A DNA stretch of 6,560 nt from CAYOMP01 sp964405075 (GCA_964405075.1 CAYOMP010000156.1:1-6560); one strand, 5' to 3'. Shown: positions 1 to 6,237, numbered from the stretch's first letter. Notes: generated by a model not told the origin, from the sequence alone. A program made the numbers and translations.

Positions 1-122
1 TTAAGTACTGACGTATGTATGACAGTCTGTTATGGAATATGAAAATTCTATTTTATTATGCACAAAAATATTTAGAATGAATATGGAGATGGAGAGCTGG
101 GGAAGAGATGGAGAACTTAAAA
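1..122. other. Intergenic sequence, no recognisable gene
   Basis: All three + frames meet a stop within the first 42 bases (for example TGA at 40-42 in frame 1), so at most the last dozen codons of an upstream gene could be here, and nothing identifies one. A 14-codon frame at 83-127 has no ribosome binding site. Around 81-115 the strand is rich in G and A, with repeated GGAGA/GAGAT words. No convincing promoter is visible. Confidence 0.5.
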
Positions 123-150
123 TTTGACGTGAGTACAATCCGACGTCAAA
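123..150 (+). other. Perfect 8-bp hairpin
   Basis: TTTGACGT at 123-130 is the exact reverse complement of ACGTCAAA at 143-150, with a 12-nt loop. No T-run follows, so it is not a terminator. It lies just upstream of the larger multi-stem element at 157-273 and may be part of the same RNA, or it may be a protein-binding palindrome. Function unknown. Confidence 0.5.
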
Positions 151-156
151 GAACAA

Positions 157-273
157 ACGCTTTGCAAGGATATGCTTGAACTCAAATGAGAAAAATATAA
201 GCTCTTATTTTTCTTATTTGAATTCGGTGTACAAGACTCTCAAGTGAGTCTTGAATTAAACCTTACAAAGCGT
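157..273 (+). other. Candidate structured RNA element (closing stem plus two hairpins)
   Basis: Three stems nest cleanly. A 13-position closing stem pairs 157-169 (ACGCTTTGCAAGG) with 261-273 (CCTTACAAAGCGT), with one C-A mismatch. Inside it, 183-197 pairs with 206-220 (15 bp, one G-T wobble, 8-nt loop), and 232-239 (CAAGACTC) pairs perfectly with 246-253 (GAGTCTTG) around a 6-nt loop. Together they form a three-way-junction shape of about 117 nt. I do not recognise the conserved cores of the c-di-GMP-I, purine, THF, lysine, cobalamin or fluoride riboswitches or of T-boxes, and no ORF covers it. It could be a cis-regulatory leader, a small RNA, or the tail of an upstream transcript. The strand is not proven, because hairpins read the same on both strands. 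Confidence 0.45.
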
Positions 274-316
274 GTTATATATTTATATATAATTAAGAAA
301 TTATTTTTTGAGGGAG

Positions 317-349
317 TGCACTGCAGCTTATACCGGGAACTACAGTGCA
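317..349 (+). other. Strong hairpin with 13-nt loop
   Basis: TGCACTGCAG at 317-326 pairs with CTACAGTGCA at 340-349 (10 positions, one C-A mismatch) around the loop CTTATACCGGGAA. It follows a T6 run (303-308) rather than preceding one, so it does not read as a + strand terminator. It may belong to the same structured leader as 157-273. Confidence 0.4.
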
Positions 350-366
350 TGAGTTATGAAAAATCA

Positions 367-385
367 TATTAGCTCTTCGCTAATA
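367..385 (+). other. Perfect 7-bp hairpin
   Basis: TATTAGC (367-373) and GCTAATA (379-385) are exact reverse complements around the 5-nt loop TCTTC. No T-run follows. A TATAAT occurs shortly after at 396-401 but has no matching -35. This is the last clear hairpin before the A-rich leader of the mreB-like gene. Confidence 0.35.
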
Positions 386-420
386 CAGTTTACAGTATAA
401 TAGATAAATGTGATAGTTTT

Positions 421-540
421 TTGAATAAAAGATAAAAAAACAAAAAAAGTATTTAGAAAAGAATAAAAGCTGACGATAATCTTAAGGAAAAGCATAAAAA
501 TAAGAAAAAAATGAGAAAACACTTTAAAAATAAACGGAGA
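421..540 (+). other. A-rich leader upstream of the mreB-like gene
   Basis: These 120 bases are extremely A-rich on the + strand, with runs such as A7 at 434-440 and A7 at 505-511, and contain little C. The frame open on the - strand here is a by-product of this composition and lacks a ribosome binding site. The tract could act as an UP-like or intrinsically curved promoter-proximal region for the candidate promoters at 454-479 and 523-551. Confidence 0.4.
454..479 (+). promoter_or_regulatory. Possible flagellar sigma-28/SigD-type promoter
   Basis: TAGA at 454-457, a 14-nt spacer, then GACGATAA at 472-479. The known sigma-28/SigD pattern is TAAA, about 15 nt, then GCCGATAA/T, so the -10 matches 7 of 8 and the -35 matches 3 of 4. 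The position upstream of flagellar rod genes makes it plausible. The overlapping sigma-A reading TTTAGA (452-457), 17 nt, GATAAT (475-480) is an alternative. This is a motif match only. Confidence 0.3.
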
Positions 541-551
541 TTGTTTATAAT
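523..551 (+). promoter_or_regulatory. Possible sigma-A promoter for the mreB-flagellar cluster
   Basis: TTTAAA at 523-528 (4 of 6 against TTGACA), a spacer of exactly 17 nt, then a perfect TATAAT at 546-551. An A-rich tract lies upstream. A second perfect TATAAT at 615-620 has only a weak -35 (TTAAAG, 591-596, spacer 18). In such AT-rich DNA these words also arise by chance. Confidence 0.35.
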
Positions 552-650
552 AAGAACAAGTATGGGAAATACTGTGTATAACCGTAAAATTTAAAGAGTA
601 CAATAGAAAGTTATTATAATAGAACTTTTGCAATTTGAAAGGGGACTATC

Positions 651-1643
651 ATGTTATCAACAGATATAGGTATCGATTTAGGTACAGCAAGCATACTTGT
701 GTATATAAAAGGAAAAGGCGTAGTTTTAAAAGAGCCTTCAGTAGTAGCATTTGACAGAGATACAAATAAAATTAAAGCGATTGGTGAAGAAGCAAGATTA
801 ATGTTAGGTAGAACACCAGGTAACATTGTGGCAGTTAGACCATTAAGACAGGGTGTTATTTCAGATTATACAGTTACTGAAAAAATGATGAAATACTTCA
901 TTCAGAAAGCACTAGGTAAGAAAACATTCAGAAAACCTAGAATTAGTGTATGTGTACCAAGTGGTGTCACTGAGGTTGAAAAGAAAGCAGTAGAAGATGC
1001 AACATATCAGGCAGGAGCAAGAGAAGTTGCGATTATTGAAGAACCAATTGCAGCTGCAATTGGTGCAGGCATCGATATTTCAAGACCATGTGGAAATATG
1101 ATCGTTGATATAGGTGGTGGTACATCAGATATCGCTGTAATTTCTTTAGGTGGAACAGTTGTTAGTACATCTATTAAAATTGCTGGTGATGATTTTGATG
1201 AGGCCATCGTTAGATATATGAGAAAGAAACACAATTTATTAATCGGTGAAAGAACAGCAGAAGATATTAAGATTAAGATTGGTTCTGCTTATAGAAGACC
1301 AGAAGTAGACTCTATGGATGTTAGAGGACGTAATCTTGTAACAGGTCTTCCAAAGACAGTTACAGTAACTTCTGAAGAAACAGAAGAAGCTTTAAAAGAA
1401 ACAACAGCTCAAATTGTTGAAGCTGTTCACAGCGTATTAGAAAAAACTCCACCAGAATTAGCAGCGGACGTTGCAGACAGAGGTATTGTATTAACTGGTG
1501 GTGGAAGCTTACTTAGAGGTTTAGAAGAACTTATAGAAGAAAAGACAGGAATTAATACTATGACAGCAGAAGATCCAATGACAGCAGTAGCCATTGGTAC
1601 TGGTAAGTTTGTAGAATTCTTAAGTGGCAAAAGAGACGAATAA
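651..1643 (+). CDS. mreB: MreB/Mbl-family rod shape-determining actin homologue
   Basis: This 330-residue bacterial actin assembles on the inner face of the membrane and guides cell-wall elongation enzymes. The actin-fold ATP-binding motifs are in place: phosphate-1 (DIGIDLGT, residues 5-12), phosphate-2 (VDIGGGTSDIAV, 152-163) and the adenosine motif (GIVLTGGGSLLRG, 278-290). EEP at 130-132 and the MreB signatures GERTAED and EKTPPELAADV are present. The length is normal for the family. The start is supported by GAAAGGGG at 637-644, 6 nt before ATG. Wording such as VCVPSG and LEKTPPELAAD looks closer to B. subtilis MreB than to Mbl as I remember them. The position before two flagellar rod genes, however, mirrors mbl-flhO-flhP, so either name could be argued. 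The following gene starts 33 nt downstream, suggesting cotranscription. Confidence 0.95.
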   Translation: MLSTDIGIDLGTASILVYIKGKGVVLKEPSVVAFDRDTNKIKAIGEEARLMLGRTPGNIVAVRPLRQGVISDYTVTEKMMKYFIQKALGKKTFRKPRISVCVPSGVTEVEKKAVEDATYQAGAREVAIIEEPIAAAIGAGIDISRPCGNMIVDIGGGTSDIAVISLGGTVVSTSIKIAGDDFDEAIVRYMRKKHNLLIGERTAEDIKIKIGSAYRRPEVDSMDVRGRNLVTGLPKTVTVTSEETEEALKETTAQIVEAVHSVLEKTPPELAADVADRGIVLTGGGSLLRGLEELIEEKTGINTMTAEDPMTAVAIGTGKFVEFLSGKRDE

Positions 1644-1649
1644 TTCACT

Positions 1650-1661
1650 CACTATATAGTG
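1650..1661. other. 12-nt perfect palindrome between mreB and flgF
   Basis: CACTATATAGTG equals its own reverse complement and sits between the mreB stop and the flgF ribosome binding site (AGGAGG, 1667-1672). It could be a small protein-binding site or a weak RNA fold affecting flgF translation. No known operator was recognised. Confidence 0.25.
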
Positions 1662-1676
1662 TAGACAGGAGGAAAT

Positions 1677-2450
1677 ATGGTAAAGGGTTTGTATTCAGCC
1701 TATATGGGCATGGTTAATCAGCAGAACAGATTAGATGTTATTACTAATAATATGGCAAATGCTTCTACCTACGGGTTTAAGGCAGAAGGAGCGACATCTC
1801 AATCATTTAAAGATGTTTATGCGGTGAAAATTAAAGATTCCTCAGTTAATTATGCCAGCGAACGACTTGGTGCGATGAGTATGGGTGTTCAGATTGGTGA
1901 GACTTATACAGATTTCGGACAGGGTGGTCTCCAGCAGACAGAAGAACCATATGATGTTGCAATAGCTGGAAATGGGTTTTTTAAAATTTCATTTACTAAT
2001 AAGGCTGGTGAAACTTCCGTAAAATATACAAGAGATGGTTCATTTACACTGAATAATCAAGGTTATTTGGTTACTAAAGATGGAGATTTTGTGCTGGATG
2101 CAAATAATAACCGTATACAGTTAGATACAAATACAACAGCAAGCATTGATGATATGGGATACATTTATCAAGATGGTGCTCAGGTTGCACAGTTGGGGCT
2201 TGTTGATTTTCAGGATTACAATTACCTTGAAAAATATGGAGAAAATATGTACGATATGGTAGATGGAGGTACTATTATTGAATCCAATGCGAAGGTAAAA
2301 GTGGGATATTTGGAATCGTCAAATGTTAATATAGTTTCGGAAATGGTAGAGATGATTTCCATAACTAGAGCATATGAGGCTAATCAGAAGGCGATTACAA
2401 CTATTGATGGTACTCTTGATAAAGCAGTTAATCAGGTTGGAAAACTTTAA
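1677..2450 (+). CDS. flgF: Flagellar proximal rod protein, FlgF/FlhO-like
   Basis: A 257-residue FlgG-superfamily rod/hook protein, exported through the flagellar type III system to build the axial rod. The N-terminal helix carries the family box NNMANASTYGFK (residues 24-35; usual form NNLANVNTTGFK). The central part has the D1-type signature PYDVAIAGNGFF (91-102) and TRDGSF (118-123). The C-terminus has the closing signature GYLESSNVN (210-218) and RAYEAN (231-236), which packs with the N-terminal helix. There is no cleavable signal peptide, as expected for this route. AGGAGG lies 4 nt before ATG. It is the first of two paralogues in tandem. The assignment to FlgF/FlhO rather than a second FlgG rests on gene order and its lower match to the FlgG boxes, so the superfamily is sure and the exact rod position less so. 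Confidence 0.85.
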   Translation: MVKGLYSAYMGMVNQQNRLDVITNNMANASTYGFKAEGATSQSFKDVYAVKIKDSSVNYASERLGAMSMGVQIGETYTDFGQGGLQQTEEPYDVAIAGNGFFKISFTNKAGETSVKYTRDGSFTLNNQGYLVTKDGDFVLDANNNRIQLDTNTTASIDDMGYIYQDGAQVAQLGLVDFQDYNYLEKYGENMYDMVDGGTIIESNAKVKVGYLESSNVNIVSEMVEMISITRAYEANQKAITTIDGTLDKAVNQVGKL

Positions 2451-2479
2451 GAATAGACGAATGAGAGAGGTGTAGTATT

Positions 2480-3292
2480 ATGATGAGAGCATTATGGACA
2501 GCTGCTACAGGTATGATTGGACAGCAGACTGCAGTAGATACAATAGCAAACAATCTTGCTAATGTAAATACAACAGCATATAAAACAGAAACAAACGAAT
2601 TTAAATCATTACTTTACCAGACAATTCAGACTAAGACAACATCGGCTAATGGTGAGGAAAAGCCTATTGGTGCACAGGTTGGTTTGGGTGTTAGAAATTC
2701 TTCTATTACATCGCATTTTACACAGGGTGCACTTACAGAAACAGGTTCGAGTACTGATTTAGCAATTGACGGAAATGGTTTCTTTGCAGTACAGGGTTCT
2801 GATGGTGAAATCTATTATACTAGAAGTGGTGCATTTCAATGGGCAGTAGGAGCCAGAGGAATGATGCTGTGTACTAGTGAAGGTTATCCTGTATTGAATA
2901 CAAGAGGACAAGCAATTACACTTGCTAATACATATAATACAAGTAGAGTAACTATTGATTCAGCAGGACAGTTGTTATATAAGAATACTGATGGTACAAC
3001 TACTAATTTGAATATGACAATTGGTTTATATCAATTTAGTAATCCTTCTGGATTAAATAAAACAGGTGATAGCTTGTATGCGGTTACAGATGCATCTGGA
3101 GATGCTATCAATGAATCTACTAATAGAACAGTTATACCTAGTAAGATTCATCAGGGATATTTGGAAGGATCTAATGTTCAGGTTGCTGATGAAATGGTTA
3201 ATTTAATTGTTGCACAGAGAGCCTATGAAATGAATTCAAAAGCAATTCAGGCAGCAGATGAAATGATGCAACAGGCAAATAACTTACGTTAA
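2480..3292 (+). CDS. flgG: Flagellar distal rod protein FlgG (FlhP-like)
   Basis: A 270-residue rod protein of the FlgG family, secreted through the flagellar export gate and polymerised into the rod. Visible motifs are MMRALWTAATGM at the N-terminus, NNLANVNTTAYK (24-35, near-canonical except alanine where glycine is usual), TDLAIDGNGFFAV (92-104), TRSGAF (114-119), and the C-terminal GYLEGSNVQVADEMVNLIVAQRAYEMNSKAIQ region (227 onward). These match FlgG better than its upstream neighbour does. Two adjacent ATGs exist (2480, 2483); the first is chosen because GAGAGG (2465-2470) is 9 nt upstream, against 12 for the second. It follows flgF by 29 nt and precedes the FlgJ-like gene by 24 nt, so one transcript is likely. 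Tandem duplication of an ancestral rod gene explains the pair. Confidence 0.9.
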   Translation: MMRALWTAATGMIGQQTAVDTIANNLANVNTTAYKTETNEFKSLLYQTIQTKTTSANGEEKPIGAQVGLGVRNSSITSHFTQGALTETGSSTDLAIDGNGFFAVQGSDGEIYYTRSGAFQWAVGARGMMLCTSEGYPVLNTRGQAITLANTYNTSRVTIDSAGQLLYKNTDGTTTNLNMTIGLYQFSNPSGLNKTGDSLYAVTDASGDAINESTNRTVIPSKIHQGYLEGSNVQVADEMVNLIVAQRAYEMNSKAIQAADEMMQQANNLR

Positions 3293-3302
3293 TAGTAACG
3301 TA
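3285..3302 (+). other. 7-bp hairpin over the flgG stop codon
   Basis: TACGTTA (3285-3291) and TAACGTA (3296-3302) are exact reverse complements around the loop ATAG. The stem contains the last FlgG codons and stop and ends just before the AAGGAG of the next gene (3305-3310). It has no T-tail. It could influence RNA stability or translation of the flgJ-like gene; it may also be incidental. Confidence 0.3.
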
Positions 3303-3316
3303 GGAAGGAGCTAAAT

Positions 3317-3676
3317 ATGAGCATATCATTAGATGGTATTTCATCATTATATACATCAGAATATACACAGGCGAATGATTCTACAACTAAGTTAGAGAAT
3401 ACGCTTAATAATACAAATGTTAATAGTGCTTCTGATGAAAAATTAATGGAAGTGTGTAAGGAATTCGAGTCATACTTGTTGGAACAGGTATTTAAGGAAA
3501 TGAAAAAAACTGTTTTAAAAGATGATGATGAATCAGAATTAGGATCGTGCTCTAAGACTTTGGAATACTTTGAAGATACCCTTATTCAAGAGTATGCGTC
3601 TATGGCTACTGAGAAGTGTGATTTGGGTATTGCAAAGCAAATGTATGAACAAATGAAGAGAAACTATAACTTATAA
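3317..3676 (+). CDS. flgJ: FlgJ-type flagellar rod-binding protein (single-domain)
   Basis: A 119-residue protein with the FlgJ N-terminal rod-binding domain: residues 43-66 (LMEVCKEFESYLLEQVFKEM followed by KKTV) match the family pattern xxCKEFExxxLEQxxKEM, and the C-terminal helix LGIAKQMYEQM (103-113) matches the usual GLAxxLYEQL ending. Residues 1-40 are Ser/Thr/Asn-rich and probably disordered. The muramidase or peptidase domain of enterobacterial FlgJ is absent, as in many Gram-positive versions, so another enzyme must open the wall. It is thought to cap or scaffold the growing rod, which fits its place right after flgF and flgG. AAGGAG lies 6 nt before ATG. Three cysteines (47, 78, 101) are a little unusual for a protein expected to act outside the membrane. 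It is followed by a 354-nt gap, so the flagellar cluster seems to end here. Confidence 0.8.
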   Translation: MSISLDGISSLYTSEYTQANDSTTKLENTLNNTNVNSASDEKLMEVCKEFESYLLEQVFKEMKKTVLKDDDESELGSCSKTLEYFEDTLIQEYASMATEKCDLGIAKQMYEQMKRNYNL

Positions 3677-3815
3677 TTTATCGCACTTAAAGAAAAAGAA
3701 ATCACGAACAAAGTGAGTATTTACTTTTTGGGTGCGATACCGACAAAATCAAAAAGAGCGAAGCACGGCAGATACAAAGTATCTGTGATTTTGGAGGTAA
3801 AAGAAATAGAAAACC
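3677..3815 (+). repeat. Intergenic structured repeat, long copy A
   Basis: This element begins directly after the flgJ stop. It has two folded parts. First, TATCGCAC (3679-3686) pairs with GTGCGATA (3732-3739), enclosing AAAAAG/CTTTTT, AAAT/ATTT and CAC/GTG steps. Second, CAAAATCA (3744-3751) pairs with TGATTTTG (3786-3793), enclosing CAGATAC-AAA-GTATCTG (3769-3785), with 17 unpaired bases (3752-3768) on one side only. Its two ends (3677-3698 and 3759-3815) recur in inverted orientation at 6238-6315, where the middle 60 nt are missing. By eye, the match is about 19/22 and 41/57. It is non-coding in all frames. Possible identities are a dispersed MITE/REP-like repeat or a conserved RNA motif. 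The family is unknown to me. Confidence 0.55.
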
Positions 3816-3841
3816 TATAATTAAAATATAAATAGCGTTTA

Positions 3842-3880
3842 ACAGCAGATATGTTCTTTGAACGTATCTGCTGTGTTTGT
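3842..3880 (+). terminator. Probable intrinsic terminator or attenuator hairpin
   Basis: ACAGCAGATATGTTC (3842-3856) pairs along its full length with GAACGTATCTGCTGT (3860-3874), 15 bp with one G-T wobble and a TTT loop. The tail GTGTTTGT is T-rich but interrupted. It is the most terminator-like element between the flagellar genes and recD2. It could end the flagellar transcript. Because its arms can also pair with the arms of the preceding hairpin at 3769-3785, it could instead be conditional. Confidence 0.5.
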
Positions 3881-3885
3881 ATATA

Positions 3886-4010
3886 CTGAGCCGAGTGCAG
3901 GGGCGGGCTTGTACGAAACTTTGCATTCGGCGAATGTATGTCATCGGGCTAAAAGGAGAGATGGTGTACAAAGTATACAGAATTGAGTAGGAGACAGCCT
4001 GCTTAATTCC
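3886..4010 (+). other. GC-rich structured leader upstream of recD2
   Basis: Three hairpins follow each other up to the recD2 ribosome binding site: GCCGAGTGCA (3890-3899) with TGCATTCGGC (3922-3931), 10 bp with one wobble and a 22-nt loop; GTGTAC (3964-3969) with GTATAC (3973-3978); and GAATTGAGTAGG (3980-3991) with CCTGCTTAATTC (3998-4009), 12 bp with two wobbles and the loop AGACAG. Positions 3886-3950 are about 57% G+C by count (37 of 65), far above the flanks. The + frame has a 31-codon run (GTG 3895 to TAG 3990) without a ribosome binding site, and the long - strand frame across the gap looks spurious. No known riboswitch core was recognised. It may be a regulatory leader of recD2 or a second intergenic element. 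Confidence 0.4.
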
Positions 4011-4030
4011 GTATAAAAGGAGGTGCGAAG

Positions 4031-6235
4031 ATGGTATTAGAAGGATATGTTGAACATATTGTTTTTAGAAATGAAGATAATGGTTATACAGTTATGTATA
4101 TGGATTGCGATAGTGATGAAGAACAGTGTATAGGATATTTTAATTACATAGGTGAAGGTGAGTTTATTGAAGTAGAAGGGGATTATATAACTCATCCAAG
4201 ATATGGAAAACAATTCCAAGTGGAAAAATATGAAATAAAAATGCCGGCAGATACAGTGTCTATAGAACGATATTTGGGTTCAGGGGCTATAAAGGGTATA
4301 GGAACAGCACTAGCCGGTCGTATTGTTAGACATTTTAAAAATGACACACTTAGAATTATGGAGGAAGAACCAGAACGTTTAGTAGAAATAAAGGGAATAA
4401 GTGAACGAAAAGCCAGGGAAATATCGGCACAAATGGAAGATAAAAAGGACTTGCGAAAAGCAATGATTTTCTTGCAACAATATGGAATTAATACATCATT
4501 GGCTGTGAAGATATATAGCCAATATGGTCAAAATGTTTATAGTATTATAAAAGAAAATCCCTATAGATTAGCAGATGACATTAATGGAGTTGGATTTAAG
4601 ATTGCTGATGAAATAGCATCTAAGGTTGGAATACATACATCTTCTGATTTTAGAATAAAAAGTGGACTTTTATATGTGCTGCTACAGGCTGTAGGAGAAG
4701 GACACACTTTTTTGCCAAAGGAAATATTACTAGAACGCGCTAAAGAATTGCTTCAGGTAGATATCAGTGAAATTGAAAAGCATATTATGGATATGGTTAT
4801 GGATAAAAAACTTGTAATTAAGCAAGTAGAAGATATATCACAGGTGTATTCGGCTAATTACTACTATATGGAGCTGAATACAGCCAAGATGTTACATGAT
4901 TTAAATGTAAAAGGAGATATGCCAAGTCATACTATAGACAGTCAGATTGATAGAATACAGGCAAGTTCAAATATAATACTGGATGATTTGCAAAGAAAGG
5001 CAGTCTGTGAAGCTGTAAATAGTGGATTGTTAATCATAACGGGTGGACCTGGTACAGGAAAAACAACAACTATAAATGCTATAATTAAATATTTTGACAG
5101 TGAAGGTATGGATATATTATTAGCAGCACCAACAGGTCGTGCAGCAAAAAGAATGACAGAAGCTACAGGATATGAGGCACAAACAGTTCATAGGCTTTTG
5201 GAAGTTGCTGGTGGACCACAAGGTGAAGGTGGATTTGGTAGAAATGAAGAGAATCCATTAGAGGCCGATGTGGTTATTATAGATGAAATGTCTATGGTAG
5301 ACATATTTTTAATGAATGCATTGTTAAAAGCCATTACAGTTGGAACAAGATTAGTATTGGTGGGGGATGTTGATCAGTTGCCATCAGTAGGACCAGGCTG
5401 CATTCTGAGAGATATAATTAATTCGAATGTGTTTAATGTTGTTATGCTTAATAAGATTTTTAGGCAGGCGGGAGAAAGCGATATTGTTGTTAATGCCCAT
5501 AAGATTAATAAAGGACAAAAATTTGAAATAACCAATAAGAGTCGTGATTTTTTCTTGCTAAAAAGAGATGATCCTAATGTTATAATTAGTGTTCTCATTC
5601 AATTGATTAACAAAAAATTACCACCTTATGTAAATGCTAAACCATATGATATTCAGGTTTTGACTCCAATGAGAAAAGGAAGTTTAGGTGTTGAGCGTTT
5701 AAACAAGATTTTGCAAGAGTATATAAATCCGGCGGCACCGGACAAGATTGAAAGAGAATATGGTGATGGTCTGTTTAGAGAAGGCGATAAGGTAATGCAG
5801 ATTAAGAATAATTACCAGATTGAATGGGAAATAAAGAATCGATATGGAATTACCATAGACAAGGGGTTAGGCGTTTTTAATGGCGATATGGGAATTATAA
5901 AGGAAATAAATATTGCTATGGAAGAAGTTGTGGTAGAATTTGATGAAAATAGGAGAGTTAAATATTCCTTTAAACAATTAGAGGAATTAGAACTTGCCTA
6001 TGCTATTACCATTCACAAATCACAGGGAAGTGAATATCCGGCAGTGGTTATGCCTTTGTTGTCTGGCCCTAGAATGCTAATGAATAGGAATTTGTTATAT
6101 ACTGCTGTTACCAGGGCAAAAAAATGCGTTACAATTGTTGGAAGTCACGAGACCTTTAATGAAATGATTGGAAATACATCCGAACAAAAAAGATTTACCG
6201 GATTAAGGCAGCGTATTGAAGAGATAGGAAACTAG
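4031..6235 (+). CDS. recD2: RecD2-type (RecD/TraA family) ATP-dependent DNA helicase
   Basis: A complete 734-residue SF1B 5'-3' DNA helicase of the RecD2 type, which works without RecB/RecC and contributes to DNA repair and replication-fork upkeep in the cytoplasm. In order: an OB-like N-terminal domain (residues 4-70); helix-hairpin-helix elements at IKGIG (87-91), IKGIS (120-124) and INGVG (184-188); Walker A GGPGTGKT (338-345, Lys344); Walker B IIDE (416-419); GDVDQLPSVGPG from 445 with Gln449; the FRQ motif; an SH3-like insert around GVFNGDMG; ITIHKSQGSEYP (659-670); and YTAVTRAKK (690-698) with Arg695 as the expected arginine finger. All helicase motifs are intact and the length is typical. 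AAGGAGGTG at 4017-4025, 5 nt before ATG, is a near-ideal ribosome binding site. The comF-like gene starts 144 nt downstream. The long structured leader suggests its own transcription or conditional read-through from the flagellar genes. Confidence 0.95.
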   Translation: MVLEGYVEHIVFRNEDNGYTVMYMDCDSDEEQCIGYFNYIGEGEFIEVEGDYITHPRYGKQFQVEKYEIKMPADTVSIERYLGSGAIKGIGTALAGRIVRHFKNDTLRIMEEEPERLVEIKGISERKAREISAQMEDKKDLRKAMIFLQQYGINTSLAVKIYSQYGQNVYSIIKENPYRLADDINGVGFKIADEIASKVGIHTSSDFRIKSGLLYVLLQAVGEGHTFLPKEILLERAKELLQVDISEIEKHIMDMVMDKKLVIKQVEDISQVYSANYYYMELNTAKMLHDLNVKGDMPSHTIDSQIDRIQASSNIILDDLQRKAVCEAVNSGLLIITGGPGTGKTTTINAIIKYFDSEGMDILLAAPTGRAAKRMTEATGYEAQTVHRLLEVAGGPQGEGGFGRNEENPLEADVVIIDEMSMVDIFLMNALLKAITVGTRLVLVGDVDQLPSVGPGCILRDIINSNVFNVVMLNKIFRQAGESDIVVNAHKINKGQKFEITNKSRDFFLLKRDDPNVIISVLIQLINKKLPPYVNAKPYDIQVLTPMRKGSLGVERLNKILQEYINPAAPDKIEREYGDGLFREGDKVMQIKNNYQIEWEIKNRYGITIDKGLGVFNGDMGIIKEINIAMEEVVVEFDENRRVKYSFKQLEELELAYAITIHKSQGSEYPAVVMPLLSGPRMLMNRNLLYTAVTRAKKCVTIVGSHETFNEMIGNTSEQKRFTGLRQRIEEIGN

Positions 6236-6237
6236 TC

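Noticed and set aside
83..127. 14-codon frame starting ATG GAG ATG
   Set aside because: Too short, with no Shine-Dalgarno sequence upstream and no similarity recognised.
396..401. TATAAT as a promoter -10
   Set aside because: No acceptable -35 at 16-18 nt spacing (the region is taken up by the 367-385 hairpin), and such words are common in AT-rich DNA.
364..633. 89-codon open frame on the - strand
   Set aside because: It arises from the A-rich + strand leader (rich in Phe, Ile, Leu and Ser codons), has no ribosome binding site and no family resemblance.
3744..3815. c-di-GMP-I riboswitch suggested by the CACGGC-like segment near flagellar genes
   Set aside because: The conserved core and tetraloop/receptor arrangement of that class are absent, and the segment is better explained as part of the repeat shared with 6238-6315.
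3702..3971. 89-codon open frame on the - strand in the flgJ-recD2 gap
   Set aside because: It runs through several strong hairpins and the repeat copy, has no convincing ribosome binding site and no recognisable domain; the fold explains the sequence better than coding.
3895..3990. Short + strand frame starting at GTG, upstream of recD2
   Set aside because: No ribosome binding site at the GTG and rare start choice; the internal ATG at 3961 is only 2 nt from GGAG. It could be a leader peptide but nothing supports it.
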